Source: Cyathus striatus (Eukaryota > Basidiomycota > Agaricomycetes > Agaricales > Nidulariaceae). Taken from it: DNA of 64,000 nucleotides. Both the position numbers and the translations under genes were made by a program. The stretch's first letter is position 1, and each line of letters starts with the position of its first letter. The stretch lies in the NCBI GenBank assembly GCA_025738555.1, contig JAOVFP010000015.1, forward strand, positions 2,170,001 to 2,234,000, read 5' to 3'. The notes beneath the pieces were generated by a model. It was not told the origin of the DNA and did no database searches. It saw only the letters and a list, made by a program, of their open reading frames with translations. This document shows positions 23,356 through 35,844 of this stretch, in pieces.

Positions 23356-24718
23356 CATAAGTAATGTCTGATGGCTCAACTGCAGAGTCATTGTCCTTGT
23401 CAGTATCCTCTGCATCTGTTTCTTCACCAGACTCCTCAGCACTTTCAATAACAGTCTTCTTTGCTGCACGATGAGAAGACTTGGGAGGACTGCCAGATGC
23501 TTGTCATTTTTTCGTGATCACTGAACTAGATGAGTTCATTGTTGATGGATGAGGCTGAGACTGATTGGAAGTTGATGACCAAGCTGAGACACTTGATGAC
23601 TCTTTAGACTTGAGAAGGCACTGTGAAGGCTTTGTAGTGTGAAGAGAGCACTGCCTCAGAGAGTTCTGAAGAGGAGTCAAGTTGTCATCATCATGGTACC
23701 AAACAATCTCAGAGGTGTCCTTCAACATGCCATCATCATGTACAGCACATCCAGTATCTGAGTTCATAGAGTTAGACATAGTAAGTAGTAAGTATCTATA
23801 ATATTAATGAGTTAGTATCATAAGAGTTGAATACAAAGAAAAGCTCAACTATATGGGGTGGGTTTTGCACAGAAGATTTCAGAGATGAAAGCTTACAGAC
23901 TGCAAAGCCCTCAAGACCAGCTTTATATATATATTTGATTTGAAAACTAGAATAAATAAGATAATGAAAGACTTGATAGATGGATGACAGACAGACAGAC
24001 AGACAGTGTGCTTGAAAGTTATTCATGCAATGCCAAGTGGGGGATTGAAGTGGGTCAGATGTTCAACATAGATTACACTGAGAGAAAAGCCTCATCAATG
24101 TATCACTATCTTCATGAATAGGCTTGAAGACTCATCAGAGTGAATAAGATTATGAAAGACTTGATAGATGGACAACAGATGGATGGACAGTATGCTTGAA
24201 AGTTATTCATGTGATGCTGAGTGGGGGATCAAAGCAGGTCAGATGTTCAACATAGATTACACCAAGAGAAAAGCCTCATCAATGTATTGCTATCTTCATG
24301 AAGACTGAGAGGGAGTATTGGAGCAGGGCAACAGAATAGTAGACAGACCACAAGATGATCATGGGAGGGAAATTGAGAAAGAGATCAACATTGAGACTTA
24401 GTATGCACTGATCAGGGTACATGCTAATGATTGAACTTCAAAGCTGTGCAGTCAGATCATGCTTACTAATAATAATTATTGATCTCATATCTACTCTTGC
24501 CTAAATTTCATAGTTTTTGCTCATGGATGTCTCACAAAAATTTCAAAATTCATAGTATTGGGGGCTGGTTCAAACCGAAATTCTACTATCAAGAGAACTG
24601 TGAACTGGACTTAGGGTCCAGTTCACATCACATGACTGAACTTCAAACTGAACACAGGTTTAGTTCTCTGGAGTTTAAGTTCAAACCCTGGTTCTGGACT
24701 GAACTTTCACATCACTAA
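23356..24718 (-). pseudogene. 5' relic of a hAT element related to 11475-16395
   Basis: The right end reads TTCACATCACTA (24718), matching the hAT tip at 16395, preceded by GAAC-rich subterminal sequence (24560-24705). On the minus strand, 23779 leftwards encodes MSNSMNSDTGCAVHDDGMLK, clearly homologous to the intact transposase (SDAGCAVRADGTLKDASEI). The homology runs on through the Ser-rich tail to about 23356 (PSDITYV), where gypsy B has inserted. Everything downstream (BED finger, catalytic core) is lost. Confidence 0.8.
23951..24315. repeat. Direct duplication of about 189 bp in the hAT relic leader
   Basis: Two copies of a unit containing GAAAGACTTGATAGATGGA (23964 and 24153) and CAGATGTTCAACATAGATTA. 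The first copy also has a short GACA run near 23990-24005. It lies between the relic tip and its first coding exon. Confidence 0.7.
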
Positions 24719-24851
24719 TATCCATGTATGACAGTGCTGCTATTATATTTCTTTGTGGTGAGCTGTTCCTTGTCCTTGTGAGTCACTCACTTACTCACAA
24801 GGACCTCCCTGTCTTTAGCACCCTCCTTTTGTTGAGCTGCCTGTGAAGTGT

Positions 24852-27800
24852 TTATGCTTGCAGCCCTCTGCCATTTTCCTGCTCCTTTGAATTTGCTTCC
24901 ACTCCAAAATCTGCTACCTGCCATACCATACCATAGTCATCAATCACTACCATGTTGACTGGTGTGATTTGTGCCTGCCTCAAGTGGAATCCAACATAGT
25001 GGAGCCATTTCTGCTCATGTGTGTATAATGGTGTTGTGCTTGTGCATTCCAGTGACTGGTGTCTGATGGTCCCACACTTGTAGCACTTGCCTGTATTAAT
25101 GGCTGCTGTGTCTGGCTGCAGTGGATATGGTGTGTCAAACTTGATGAACACACTGGTGCCATGTTGTTGCACAAATTCATGCTATTGTGCCTGGTGTGCT
25201 GCCCATTCTGCTGGTGTGTCTGGGTGGTGTGGTAGTGCTGTGAGGTTTGCCCTAAGTGTGTTCAGTTCTTGCTCTGTAAGTGCTTCTGGTTGACTCCTAT
25301 AGTTGTTGGTGAATGTGCTTCCTCCTTTCATGCACTGGAATTGTGGGTATGCCACACTCCTACTACTCCTCACAATAGTGTCATGCCAACATTGCTGTGC
25401 TGCATGTGTGTGTCTACTTGTGCTGCATGTTGGTTGCCACCTACTCCCATACCCATTGTTCTAGATCTTGGTACTGGCAACTCCAATGCTGCAATCCTCT
25501 TCTGTATTTCCTCTAGCTCCATTTCCCTCTTCTTCCACTCATCCATTCTATCCCTTATTAAGTCTATATTGGCCTTTTGTATTGCATCCAGAAACTCAAT
25601 CCAACTGTTGTATGTGCTAGTTATCTGGTCTCAGATTGCCTGGGGAAAATCCTTCTGCACCAGGTTGAGGTATGTTGTTCCCATTACAAGTTTTGCCCCC
25701 ATTGTTAATGTGAGCATATGATCAGCCCATGCAATATATTTTTAGACTTCTCTTCCTGCTATTACCTCATTTTCCAACAAGTCCTCCATTCTTAGTCCCC
25801 ATCCCATGATCTCCTCCTCATATTCTTGCTCTGTCTTTACTACCACTGTCTTCTTTGGCCACCTCTTCCTGGATGCTGCACTTAACTTCACCCAGGAAGT
25901 TTTTTCTTCTCCAGTAAGGCTTCATACCACTTGTCTGCAACAGTCTGAGTACAAGAAGAGTACAAACTGCTCACACTTGTGTGTGTCAGCATGTGCACCC
26001 ATCTTGTGCTGGAATACTCTGAAGAAATCCTCAGGGTTTTCATTGTCATGATCCCTCCAGAAGGGTTCAATGTCTTGTCCTGCCATACCCAGCTCAATAG
26101 CTACTGGTGGTGTAGGTGGTGGTTGCTTCAGTGGTGTGTTTTGTGTTGTTTTGGACTGAGGTTCTATTGGTGCTTGCTCTGATAGTTTTTCTGCTAACAA
26201 CTGCTGGTGTTCAGTTGTGAATCTTGCTTCAACTGGTGTGGCTGGCAGGCTAATGCTAGGTGTGGTTGGCTTTGAGGCTGCCATTGTCCACCCTGAAGAT
26301 TAGGGCTGTACACCGTACTGTATACGGTGTACGGCCGTATAGCTTACGGTCATGTGACGGTTACAGTTCTCCCGTAACCGTACCATATTGAAGATTTTTT
26401 TGAGCTCGAAAAAACAGTACGGTCCGTATTACGGTTATGGGACGGATTTATACGGTATACGGGTCTTAGTTCAAAAGTTTTGTTCACAAATCAGTACTTT
26501 CTGTAATATATAGTCGTCTAGATACTTTAAAAAGTAAAATTTAAGTCTACTTGATGCCCCTACAAGTAAATACAGTAAGAAATATCCACAATAGAGTCTA
26601 ACTTAGTTTGTAAAAGGCAAGTTTTAATCGCCAAAGTGTCATTGAAGATGTTGGTGTTCATAAAATGACATGAATACCAAAATACTCATTAAAGTTGTAT
26701 CATTTAAATGCTAGTGCTATGTTTCTGAGTAGCAGCATGACATTTTCATACGACAGACTGAGGCATCATTGCATTTTGTACTGCGAAGGTTTTAGTAGTG
26801 AGTGAGGAGTTGGTAGGATAAGGTGACCCCTAAATCAACTTTTTCATCTGCTCGCAACTTACGCTGTGTTCGAGACAATTCCGCCAGAAGGAAACGAGAT
26901 GGGAGATATGATTACACCACTTAAGAGAATGCGGGTGAGGTTGGTGGGGCGACCAGTACTGTGACCAATGGCAGGTATTTTGGGGGATGAGCTGTGTGAG
27001 TGAGAGCTTGCACACTTCGCTACCTCCTTCTTACTCATCAGTCCGTTCGATAATGGGGATGGGTTTTCCGGGCGAGAGCCTGGTCACTCTGTTACCTCCG
27101 TCGGTACCTTGACTGAGATTTTTTTTCTGAGCCCTCAACTGCTTCATGCAGTTATTGTTTCTTCTCGTTGGCTTCTGCCTTCGACCGTTTACTCTTTGGA
27201 GCTCTTTGGTGTGTGGTTACACCACATCATTTGCTAAAACTCTTTTCTCATAGTGTAATGTTTGCGATATATTTTCAGCTGAATTTTGCTAGAATCTGAA
27301 AGATGGGACATGGGCTACTTTGGTCATACACTCGTCTGTCATTCTCAGCTTTATTAAATCAAATATTTCACAATTTTCATTTTGTATATATTTCTTGCTG
27401 CTGATGGATTATACATCTATGATTCTGCAAGGAAACATAAGACAACCAGTGGTTGTACCTTATCAATACAGGACATACAGAAGACTAATGTTACAATAGA
27501 AGCCTGAAAGTGATTGTCATGCAAATAAGTAAAGTTGAATCATCACTAATGTGTGGATCTCTATGAATTCATGTTTGAAATTTAATACAGTGAGTAGTAT
27601 TTGAGTAGTAATTACTACACAAATACTATTTGTATCGATTTAAGCATGAAGTAATTATTTAAATACGGAAATTAATAAAGTTGAACCGTATGACCGTATA
27701 TGACCGTAATACGGCCGTATTCATATGGTTTGTTTACGGTCAAAACCGTACCATAGCCGTACCGTATGAAGAAGTCTATAAAGCCTCGACGGGACGGTTA

Positions 27801-27998
27801 CGGGTCCGTATATACGGCTACCGTATAACCGTATCGTACGGTGACGGTGTACAGCCCTACTGAAGATGGGTTTGAAGGTGGATCCAGTTCTGTACTATCC
27901 TGTGGTTCTTCCTGTGTATTGGCTGCTTTATCCTTAGTTGTCCAATGTCCTCCTTCTCACAGCTGTGTTTTCCAATGTGCTGCTCCTTTCTTGGTCAT
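24852..27998 (-). pseudogene. Orphan LTR-retroelement gag, split by a hAT MITE
   Basis: Reads from an ATG at 27998 (MTKKGAAHWKTQL), is interrupted at 27859-26301 by a transposon, and resumes in frame (MAASKPTTPS at 26284). It shows a Pro-rich N-terminus, a gag core (GQDIEPFWRDHDNENPEDFF; DKWYEALLEKKKLPG; MRMDEWKKRE-like coiled region near 25540) and a CCHC knuckle CYKCGTIRHQSLEC near 25085. There is one frameshift near 25945 and several stops. The stop after KTQL is again CGA-to-TGA compatible. This gag family is common in Agaricomycetes (family knowledge). No matching protease or pol follows: the left side ends at the hAT relic tip (24718). It therefore belongs to a third, separate retroelement. 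Confidence 0.75.
26301..27859. mobile_element. Non-autonomous hAT element (1.56 kb)
   Basis: Ends TAGGGCTGTACACCGT and ACGGTGTACAGCCCTA, flanked by a perfect 8-bp duplication CTGAAGAT (26293-26300 and 27860-27867). Subterminal 150 bp on each side are full of short CGGTTACGG / CCGTAT words in both orientations. The interior has no transposase. Its CpG-rich ends contrast with the surrounding depleted sequence. Inserted in the orphan gag gene. Confidence 0.92.
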
Positions 27999-28284
27999 GC
28001 TTTGACATTCTCTACTGTTCTTCCTGCTTCTTATGTCTTCTATCTCTGGTCATGCTGGTTAGTTCTTGTCTCACATGAAGCTCTGCCTGGGAACTTATCT
28101 CTATGAATGTGTGTTCAACCTACTCTCATCACCATGATGGAGTAGCCTCAGCTAACTCAGTTCTTGATGGACACATTAAGTTAGTTCTATTTTGCTCTCC
28201 TCCTCATCTAGTGTACTCTAAATTGTAGTGTAATTACTAAGCTTCTAATGCCTTTGCCAAATATGTACAAAAAATGCTCATGTT

Positions 28285-29870
28285 GTTGGGGTGTCACTCT
28301 GTGACACTCCAATGCAATAGATTGGGAAGAGGTCCATCAGAGAGAACAAATGATGGTGGGACTGTACTTCCAGCAGCTGATACATATTCAATGACAGTAA
28401 CTAACTCCAGGTTGTCACTGCTTATTTTATAGTGGTTATGTTGCTTGTGGAAGTAAAGATACTTCCAAGAATCACTTTTTCAACCTCCACCAAGTTGTAT
28501 CCCCTTTTCATCCATGTTATAGATATGTTCAGCAGGTATATTACCATATTGGTCATAGATTGAGTTGAGTTTATCAAAGAAATCAGAGACAACAGCTTCA
28601 TTGAAATTTTTTGCATGCTTAGAATCAAGTTTGGCTGGTTTTGCTGAAACAATCTCAGGATGGCAGCTAATTAATTGAGATGCAAAACACACTCCTGCAT
28701 GCTGGCCAGCCAAATCAGATGCACAGTCATGTAAAGTATGATGATCCCATGGTTCACCTTTCTCTACCTCATGTGCAGACCAATTTAGAAGTGTTGCCTC
28801 TTCAATAGGGTTAAGTAGACAATGGTGCTCAGAAACATCCTTATGGCCTTTGTGCCTTCCCTTTATGCAATCTATAAGAGTTGTATATGCAACCTGGATA
28901 TATTTATAGCTGAAATCAAAGAAGATGATCTAAAGAAGTTAAAGTGCTTACACCTTCTGCCAAAGTCACAGTAATTTACACTCCCCCAGGAGGTCTGTAT
29001 GGATTCATGTGGATTTCATGCAGATCTGTACAGACCCATACAGACCTGTATAGATACCATACAAAATTTATATTGTAGCTATTATTATTATTAGAGGTGA
29101 TTATTCTATACAGATTCCATACATATTCTGCATGGATTCTGTGTGGATTTATGCAGAATCTGTAAGATCTATTTAATACCTTAATTTTCCTCTTTCAAAT
29201 CACAATAAATACTATTAAAACTATTAATTCATAATCTTATCTCATTCCTACCACCATCTTGTCTCCATTGCTGCCTTGTTACAGGTGTCAAGTGTAACCC
29301 TAGGTGGAAAGTGTAACACTACATGAAATCTGTGATACACTCAATATATAGTATCATGCTCAATAGATAGTGTCATGCTTAATGTATAGTATCACACTCA
29401 ATGCATAGTGTCATACTTAATACAGAGTGTCATGCTTAATGCATAGTGTCACACTTAATGCATAGTGTCACATTTAATGTATAGTGTCACACTCAATGCA
29501 TAGTGTCACACTTAAAGTGTCATGTGCAAGGGAATTAGTATAATAAGATTCTGTACAGAATTTTCAGGTCTGTAATGTGGAATTCTATGGAATTCTGCAT
29601 AATCCACATGGAATTTTTGGAATCTGTGTGGAATCTGCACAGATCCAAAAAAACCTCTGCCAAAAAGAAAAGAACCTGTGCAGATTCTGCACAGATTCTG
29701 AAAATTCCATATGGATCTGTACAGAACACATGGCTAAGTGTAAAGAGCTCCAAAGTCACCTCTTTGTAGTTCTTGTAGTTCTTATCTGTTTTCCCTTGAA
29801 TAGCTGCCTGAATGTGAAACTCATAATCTGGATCATGATAAGCTTGGCTTTTACTCCTGGGACCAGCCAT
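28285..29870 (-). pseudogene. pogo/DDE_1 transposase relic (Tc1-mariner superfamily), split by a MITE
   Basis: Starts MAGPRSKSQAYHDPDYEF at 29870 and is broken at 29750 by the element ending there. It resumes at 28968 and, beyond an intron, reads VAYTTLIDCIKGRHKGHKD (psq-type helix-turn-helix, near 28890). Next come LNPIEEATLLNWSAHEVEKG (CENP-B-like HTH) and FFDKLNSIYDQYGNIPAEHI with the catalytic-core signature YNMDEKGIQLGGG (near 28510). It continues YKISSDNLELVTVIEYVSAA and PPSFVLSDGPLP. Stops follow GGG and SVTE, the latter near 28305, and homology then ends. The last catalytic Asp region is missing. Such proteins mobilise TA-flanked elements like those at 55599 and 56520, but no link is shown. 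Confidence 0.8.
28969..29750 (-). mobile_element. Non-autonomous hAT-like element I (782 bp)
   Basis: Tips CAGTAATTTACACTCCCCC (28969) and AGTGTAAAGAGCTC (29750), flanked by a perfect 8-bp duplication CAAAGTCA (28961-28968, 29751-29758). It carries repeated ACAGATTCTGCACAGATTC-like words and, at 29335-29520, about eight imperfect units of roughly 21-24 bp (ATGCATAGTGTCACACTTA). It is the reverse complement of element II at 45037-46210. Inserted in the pogo transposase relic. Confidence 0.88.
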
Positions 29871-30255
29871 AGGAGGCACTGAGAAATAAGGGTAACTCCC
29901 AGAATGAACATGACACATTCCTAAAAGGCTTCATGTGCTGTTAACATGCCAAGAAGAATAAACAAGCAGCAGCTCACTTAATATGACTCACATGGAGCAT
30001 GTCCATCAAAATCATCAAAACAATCACAAATTTCAGAATCTGCTGCACCAATACATGGCTAGTGTGACATTCTTCCAAAAACATCTATTTGAATTTTGAG
30101 CAATTCTGAACAAAAAAAGTGATATTCATGTATAGTAATATAAGTAGATAACAGATTTAAAATTTTGAAGCAGAAGCCTGAGAAAAGAGAGATATTTGCC
30201 CAATATGAACCAGTGATCAATACAAACTACTGATGGGTAATAGTACCTGGTAAAG
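29871..30255. other. No gene recognised
   Basis: AT-rich, almost free of CpG, with no long open frame. It lies between the pogo relic start and the inverted-repeat element at 30256. Confidence 0.4.
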
Positions 30256-31671
30256 AGTCCCCTGTTACAAATGACCATACTGAATTAGGTACTAGTGCAA
30301 AAAATTTGACACATCACATGACTGGTTCACAAGCCAGTCCAAATGATACTGGCATGCTCAGAAGGTGCTTATACACTAATCCTTTGCATGTTTCTTCTGT
30401 ACTTGCATTTATGTATGCAAACTTTCTACATAAATTGGATGTATTGCTACAATAAATAATAAGTCAACAATATATGTCCATATTTAATATTTTAATGTAC
30501 ATAGACATTAAACTGGTACTTATAAACAGTAAGTACTTACAATTTCTACTAATATGGATCTAGTATAAACTATTACTAGGGAAATATATGTATCCATGTA
30601 GTGTCAAAAATGACTTAGGTATAAATGAAGACAATTATACTGTTAGAAACATAATTTGATTTTAGTTACTATTTACTGTAAGGTGGTAGCACAATTATCT
30701 ACATAAATCTATAAATATGATAAGTTCTTACATATAATACTTTCCATTTAGCAAAGAATGCAACAATGACAGCACTATGTAAATGTTATAGTTATTGAAT
30801 TAATATAACCAACAATTTGTATTGAATACAAGTTGAATAAGTGAACACCTTGAGTCTGATTCATGCTCTTGCTTTCCATTAGTCTGTGCTGACATTTACT
30901 CACTCATCAGCCACCACCTTGCCACCAAGGTCATAGACTCATTGCATGGCAGGATAAATATATTTTACATGTTGTACTTTATATATTTCATTTGCCACTG
31001 TATTTTTTATGTACTAAATGTTCTTGTATTGTACTGCTACTGTGCTGCACAACACACTCTGTGGCACACACTTTCCTTCTTATGTAGTTTATTCCTTTAT
31101 CTTGGAGTAAAGAACTTGTAGTATATATAAGCCTGTATACTTTAGCTAGTACACCTCATATGTTGTTCATGATGCTGAGGTGAGTTTTTTACTGTATCAT
31201 TTACTTACAATTATCTACCAGGCTCTAGTTACTTAATATATTAGCTGTTATTCATGACACTGAATAAATCACTCTAGGTTTTCCTCAATTTGTCCTGTAT
31301 ACATTTATACCTCTTGGAACTGTTTACAAAATATTTTTTGTAGGTACAAGTATAAAATGAGGATGTACTAAACTATGTGTGGAGATAATAAATTACATAT
31401 GTAGCATGTGCTTCAAGTTATAAATAATATAATACCTAAATACATCTACCTATTGTATAAATCCAGAACATACTTATATTTAAAATTTATATATTTTAAG
31501 GTGCTATGTATGTAGATATCCTCATGCAACTAGTACATGAGCACAATATGTTAAGGGAATCTAACATCTGAGGCTCACTTACCTAAAGACCCATCTGAAC
31601 TTGATCTGGGCTGATGTGTTGAAATCTCACACTAGTACCTGATTTGGCATAGTCAGTTGTAACAGGGGACT
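30256..31671. mobile_element. Decayed inverted-repeat DNA element
   Basis: AGTCCCCTGTTACAAATGAC at 30256 faces its inverted, diverged partner ending GTTGTAACAGGGGACT at 31671. Similarity continues inwards (AGGTACTAGTG) and weakly outwards. The interior is very AT-rich without an ORF. No target duplication could be defined. Confidence 0.5.
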
Positions 31672-31714
31672 ACAGACTTGCATTTACCATGTACCAAAAT
31701 TATATGCTTCACAT

Positions 31715-33228
31715 TAGGGGAATTCAAACATGGGCTCTTGGTATTACACAACAAGAATTATTACTGTGATTTTCATTACAAAAAATATTCATACATTACA
31801 AAGCCCAAGTTATGACAATGCTGTAAGTCCCCTCCAATCTAACAACCCATACCAAACAGCCAAATGGCATTTTGGAGTTTGAAAAGGAATCAATTGTGCA
31901 TGATGCATAGATTTTGGATTCCCTCCACAAACCATAATTTTTACCATTATCCTCTCTCTAATTAATACCTATGGCTGAGCCACTAAATACACTCCTTGAT
32001 ATCAAATCTTTGGAACCATCTGCATGTGAGCTTCTGGACACTCAACTGAAAGTAGCATTAAAGGCCAGAAAACCTCTGCTATTTTGTTGATTCCAATCTA
32101 ATTGATGAATATTGGAGTACTGCCTAGTTAGCCAGCTGCCAGATCAATATGTTCAAGCCCAGACAAACTCTGATGTGTACTCTTGCATTACAAGGCCATT
32201 GTAATGGAAATACAACTGGGATATCAAACATGCAATGGTACAAAATAAAGTTCACACATTACAGGATCACAGCTCTGTAATGACTTGTTGTTATGCAGCA
32301 CTAGTATAATGGCCATGTTAGTGTTGCCATGAAGTGAAGTGAAACTCCAATGACAGTTCACACCAAAATTACAAAATAATTTGCAGCAATTGGAGTGGTG
32401 ATCTAGTCCACAATTTCAGTGGTAGGTCAGTGTTAAGATTAGCAGCCAATTAAATAGCAAGTTGAGCAATTGTTTCAGAAGTGACATGGATGAGTCAGCA
32501 TGTGCCATATCAGTGCCATAGTGATAGATGTATGAAATTTTTTAGTGTAGTTAATGTAGGTCAAGTACTGGAGCCCCTCCAACTCTGTGTTATTAATCAA
32601 TTGTGTTAGTTGTTTGACTCTGTCTGTCACCAGTAGTTCCTGTGCAGCATAAGCTGTAACTGGACTATACAATAATCCAGCTGTGCAAGTTGAATATTAT
32701 CTGTAAATGTTAAACACTGTTGTCATACAAAGGCTTAAGAATCTAAAGTGCCTCAAATAAGTCAGTTGAAATATGGCTCCAGTGCAATGTTGCAGTCTCT
32801 ACTTGAAAAAATGCACACTCTGAGGGTTCAGAGTTCACTCAAAGGCTCCAGCCTGCTCACCTGTCAGTTAAGATCTGTGTTTCATTATATTTCAAATATA
32901 TAATACCTCCCTTTCATACCAGCAATTACTCTAGGTGATTCTGGACAATAAAAAACATAACATTGAGAAGGATTAACAGTGGAGAGACTTGAATTGTTCA
33001 CAGGTAGTAGATAGAAATTGCAGTGCCAATGCTTCTGCCATGTCAACATGTGATCAATCAAGAGTCATCATCCAGATCATTTCTCAATTTGTCAGTTTGT
33101 GATCCAGAACTCACTTCCAGTTCACTTTGTATCAAAAATGATCTATCAGCAAAAGTGGAGTGAACTGATTTCAGTTCACATCCAGATCACTTCATGTGGC
33201 AACACTAAGCTATGTTTGAATTCCCCTA
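31715..33228. mobile_element. Decayed TA-flanked inverted-repeat element
   Basis: TAGGGGAATTCAAACAT at 31715 faces ATGTTTGAATTCCCCTA ending 33228. If the outer TA is the target duplication it fits a Tc1/mariner-type MITE (TIR GGGGAATTCAAACAT); no 8-bp duplication is present. The interior lacks a recognisable gene. CpG is almost absent throughout. Confidence 0.5.
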
Positions 33229-33639
33229 TTTTTGGATTCTGTCTTACATGACAATGTCCTTGATGGACTGCCACATCCCTTCACAACAGCTTACATAATC
33301 AATTCAATCTTGCATGGGAACTAAGTGGGAGTGCAAGAACAATGACAGAAAATTGTCAATTATCTGCTGTAAAAGTCAAAGAAGCAGATAAAATGTTATA
33401 CTATCCAGTAATAATGGAACATACTTGGGAACACAAGTTCAACAGTACAACAGTGAGATTCATGTTTAAATAAGGTTTATAGTGCTGGCTTGGACTATAA
33501 ATCTCTCCAAATATTGGCAGCAAAACACATTTCTGAAATTTCTATCCCTATAGATATATACATTATGCATCATTAAATAATATTAGTATTGAATGCAAGC
33601 TGAACATTGTATTTATCCTTTCTTCAGACCCAGGTTGCC

Positions 33640-34413
33640 TGTTATATCTGTGTCCAGATACATTGTGCTGACGTTACCAAAGGTTCCCACATGACCTTTC
33701 AAAACACCCAGTCCATTCCTGGAATGTACCCACTATGGGTTTACACTTCCCAACATTCCTGCCTGGGAATGTACCCGGAACCCACCAGGTTTTCTATCAG
33801 GTATCCCAGATATGTAGTTTCTTTATGGCAGCCTCACTGTGTCATTATACTATTACTCCTCTCTTCCATTCCTACTTGTATGTTTCATTATGGCCTTTGT
33901 AGTTTAGTTCTTTATTCTGCATTCTGAGCATGTCATTTGCACCCCTACTCTGCTTTGTCCAGACTTCATCTCCTACTTACTCCCTTGACTTGTTCTTAGT
34001 ATTATACTTCTACATTTGTACCTATAGGTTTCTACTTAGTATATATAGTCTTCCAGATGTACTAAGTAGTCTCCAGTATTCATATCAACTTCATACACTT
34101 CTTCCTATGCTTAAGTTCTGAAACCTGCTCTGGGTTTTCCTTTGGGTTTCTCTCCCACTGCCTAGTGTAGCAGCAAAGCCTCCTCTCATACTCTGGAACA
34201 TTTTCCTTGTTGTATATCATCTTCTGTGAAATACAAACTATTCCCTGGGGATATCCAGGCAGCACAGCACATATGCTGAAGCCATGGTTCTTTCCTGCAC
34301 TCCTGCTCTACATTCTGCACCTGTACTCACTTCAGGTTCTCATTATAGTTCTCCTGCACCTTCCAGGCATCTTCACATCCACTTCTCAGTAGGAAGAGAA
34401 TCAGTACATAACA
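33640..34413 (+). repeat. Solo LTR of the gypsy A family
   Basis: TGTTATATC...ACATAACA, flanked by a perfect 5-bp duplication TTGCC (33635-33639 and 34414-34418). It is the reverse complement of the LTR at 3266-4019 over its length. It is a solo LTR left by recombination, since no internal sequence adjoins it. Confidence 0.9.
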
Positions 34414-34418
34414 TTGCC

Positions 34419-34859
34419 CCAGGCTCTCACTGCATCATAGATTTTGGACCAATCAAAACAATAAGACATAATATCATGTGATACTCAAGACCAATCAACA
34501 TACCCCAATTTCCCAGGGATTGTGTTTCTCTTCCTCTACCATCATGCATCTGCCACTCTTCCACATTGGGGCACACTCCACCTTGACAACTCATTCAAGC
34601 TAAGTGTTTATATTTGAATCTCAGCACCAGCCTTCCTCTTTTTTGATTCTTCCCTTTCTTTAATGTTAAATTCAGTTTCTAGTCCAAGAGCAACTTCATC
34701 TGGCAGTGTATCTCTTCTCACTGCACCAGGACCAATTATACCATTCACAAGCTTGCAGAGAACAATACTTTTGATGAGTATGAGCATGAGCATGAGCATG
34801 TACAGTCAAAGTGTGGTGAGTATTAGAAGTGAGGTTGAGATGGTGATAGTTGGTATAGG
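34419..34859. other. No gene recognised
   Basis: Contains a short GAGCAT repeat near 34780-34800 and weak open frames only. Confidence 0.4.
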
Positions 34860-35099
34860 TGTCAGAAGTAACAAGAATAGAAGGGTGTGGTTAAGAGAAT
34901 AGAGGGTGGTAAAGGAGCAAGAACTCAAACACAAACACAGACACAGACACAGATGGGAAGGAAACTTGTTATCAACTATTAAAGTACAAGGGGTTTATAT
35001 ACTGGGGGTGTCAACCAAAGTCCTACCAAAGTCTTACTAAAGTTACCAAAGTCCTACCAAGGTCTGATCTAGAGGCTGTGCAACTCAGAACATCTAACA
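34860..35099 (+). repeat. Solo LTR, short family (LTR2)
   Basis: TGTCAGAAGTAACAAGAATA...CATCTAACA with a perfect 5-bp duplication ATAGG (34855-34859 and 35100-35104). A longer inverted copy is at 53252-53567. The internal domain of this family is not present in the window. Confidence 0.88.
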
Positions 35100-35352
35100 A
35101 TAGGGTGGGGTTGGGGCTGTTGTGGATGTAGGAATGAAGTGGTAAGGTAATATGGCATGGCAGCAGAATCAGCCTATGCATGGGTGTGATAGGTTGAGGT
35201 TGGTCAATGCTATATGCCACATGTGCTGGATGGTGGCAAAGGTATTGTGAATAGAAGAAATGAGAGATGTCATGGAGTTGCACTGATAACATGGTAGGTA
35301 TGTTGGTAGGATGTATTGTTGGTAGCTTGTAATTATGGTAGTATATATTCTA
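35100..35352. other. No gene recognised
   Basis: Short region between the solo LTR2 and the copia 3' LTR, with no recognisable coding motif. Confidence 0.4.
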
Positions 35353-35703
35353 TGTAGAAACAGCAAGGACTCTGCACAGGGCAGTTGCTGATCTGGGTAC
35401 AGGCTCACCTGAGAGGTAGAGTGTGTAAAAGAGGCTTAAGAGTGACTAGAAAGGAGTGTAAGACTTTCTTGTTATTACAGTGTAAAACTAGGGGGCTTAT
35501 ATACCCAACAAGACATGTATATAAATAACTACTGCTGTATAAGTGCTGTACAAGCTGTTAAGCTGTTGAGTACAATAGTACTGTATATAGTGTTACTATT
35601 ATTACATCTACCTAAGAATAAACATACTAGAAGATTCTAGTATGTGCTATGGAGTTTCATGATTAGATAAGATCCGCTTTGTCGAGATAAGATAATCTCA
35701 ATA
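35353..35703 (-). repeat. 3' LTR of the copia element (LTR1 family)
   Basis: TGTAGAAACAGC...GATAATCTCAATA. It matches the 5' LTR at 48597-48932 and the copies at 53081 and 54633. The terminal CAACA is mutated to CAATA here. Confidence 0.88.
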
Positions 35704-35844
35704 CTCCCCCTTGCTAAGTACAACTGGTAAGTTCTCTTTGTGAAATAAAAGTGGAATATGGTATGTGTTTATGACCAGTAAAATATATCTAGTGTTGACA
35801 GTTATATTTTTGGTATAATTCCATGTAATGCAGAATTATGAAGC

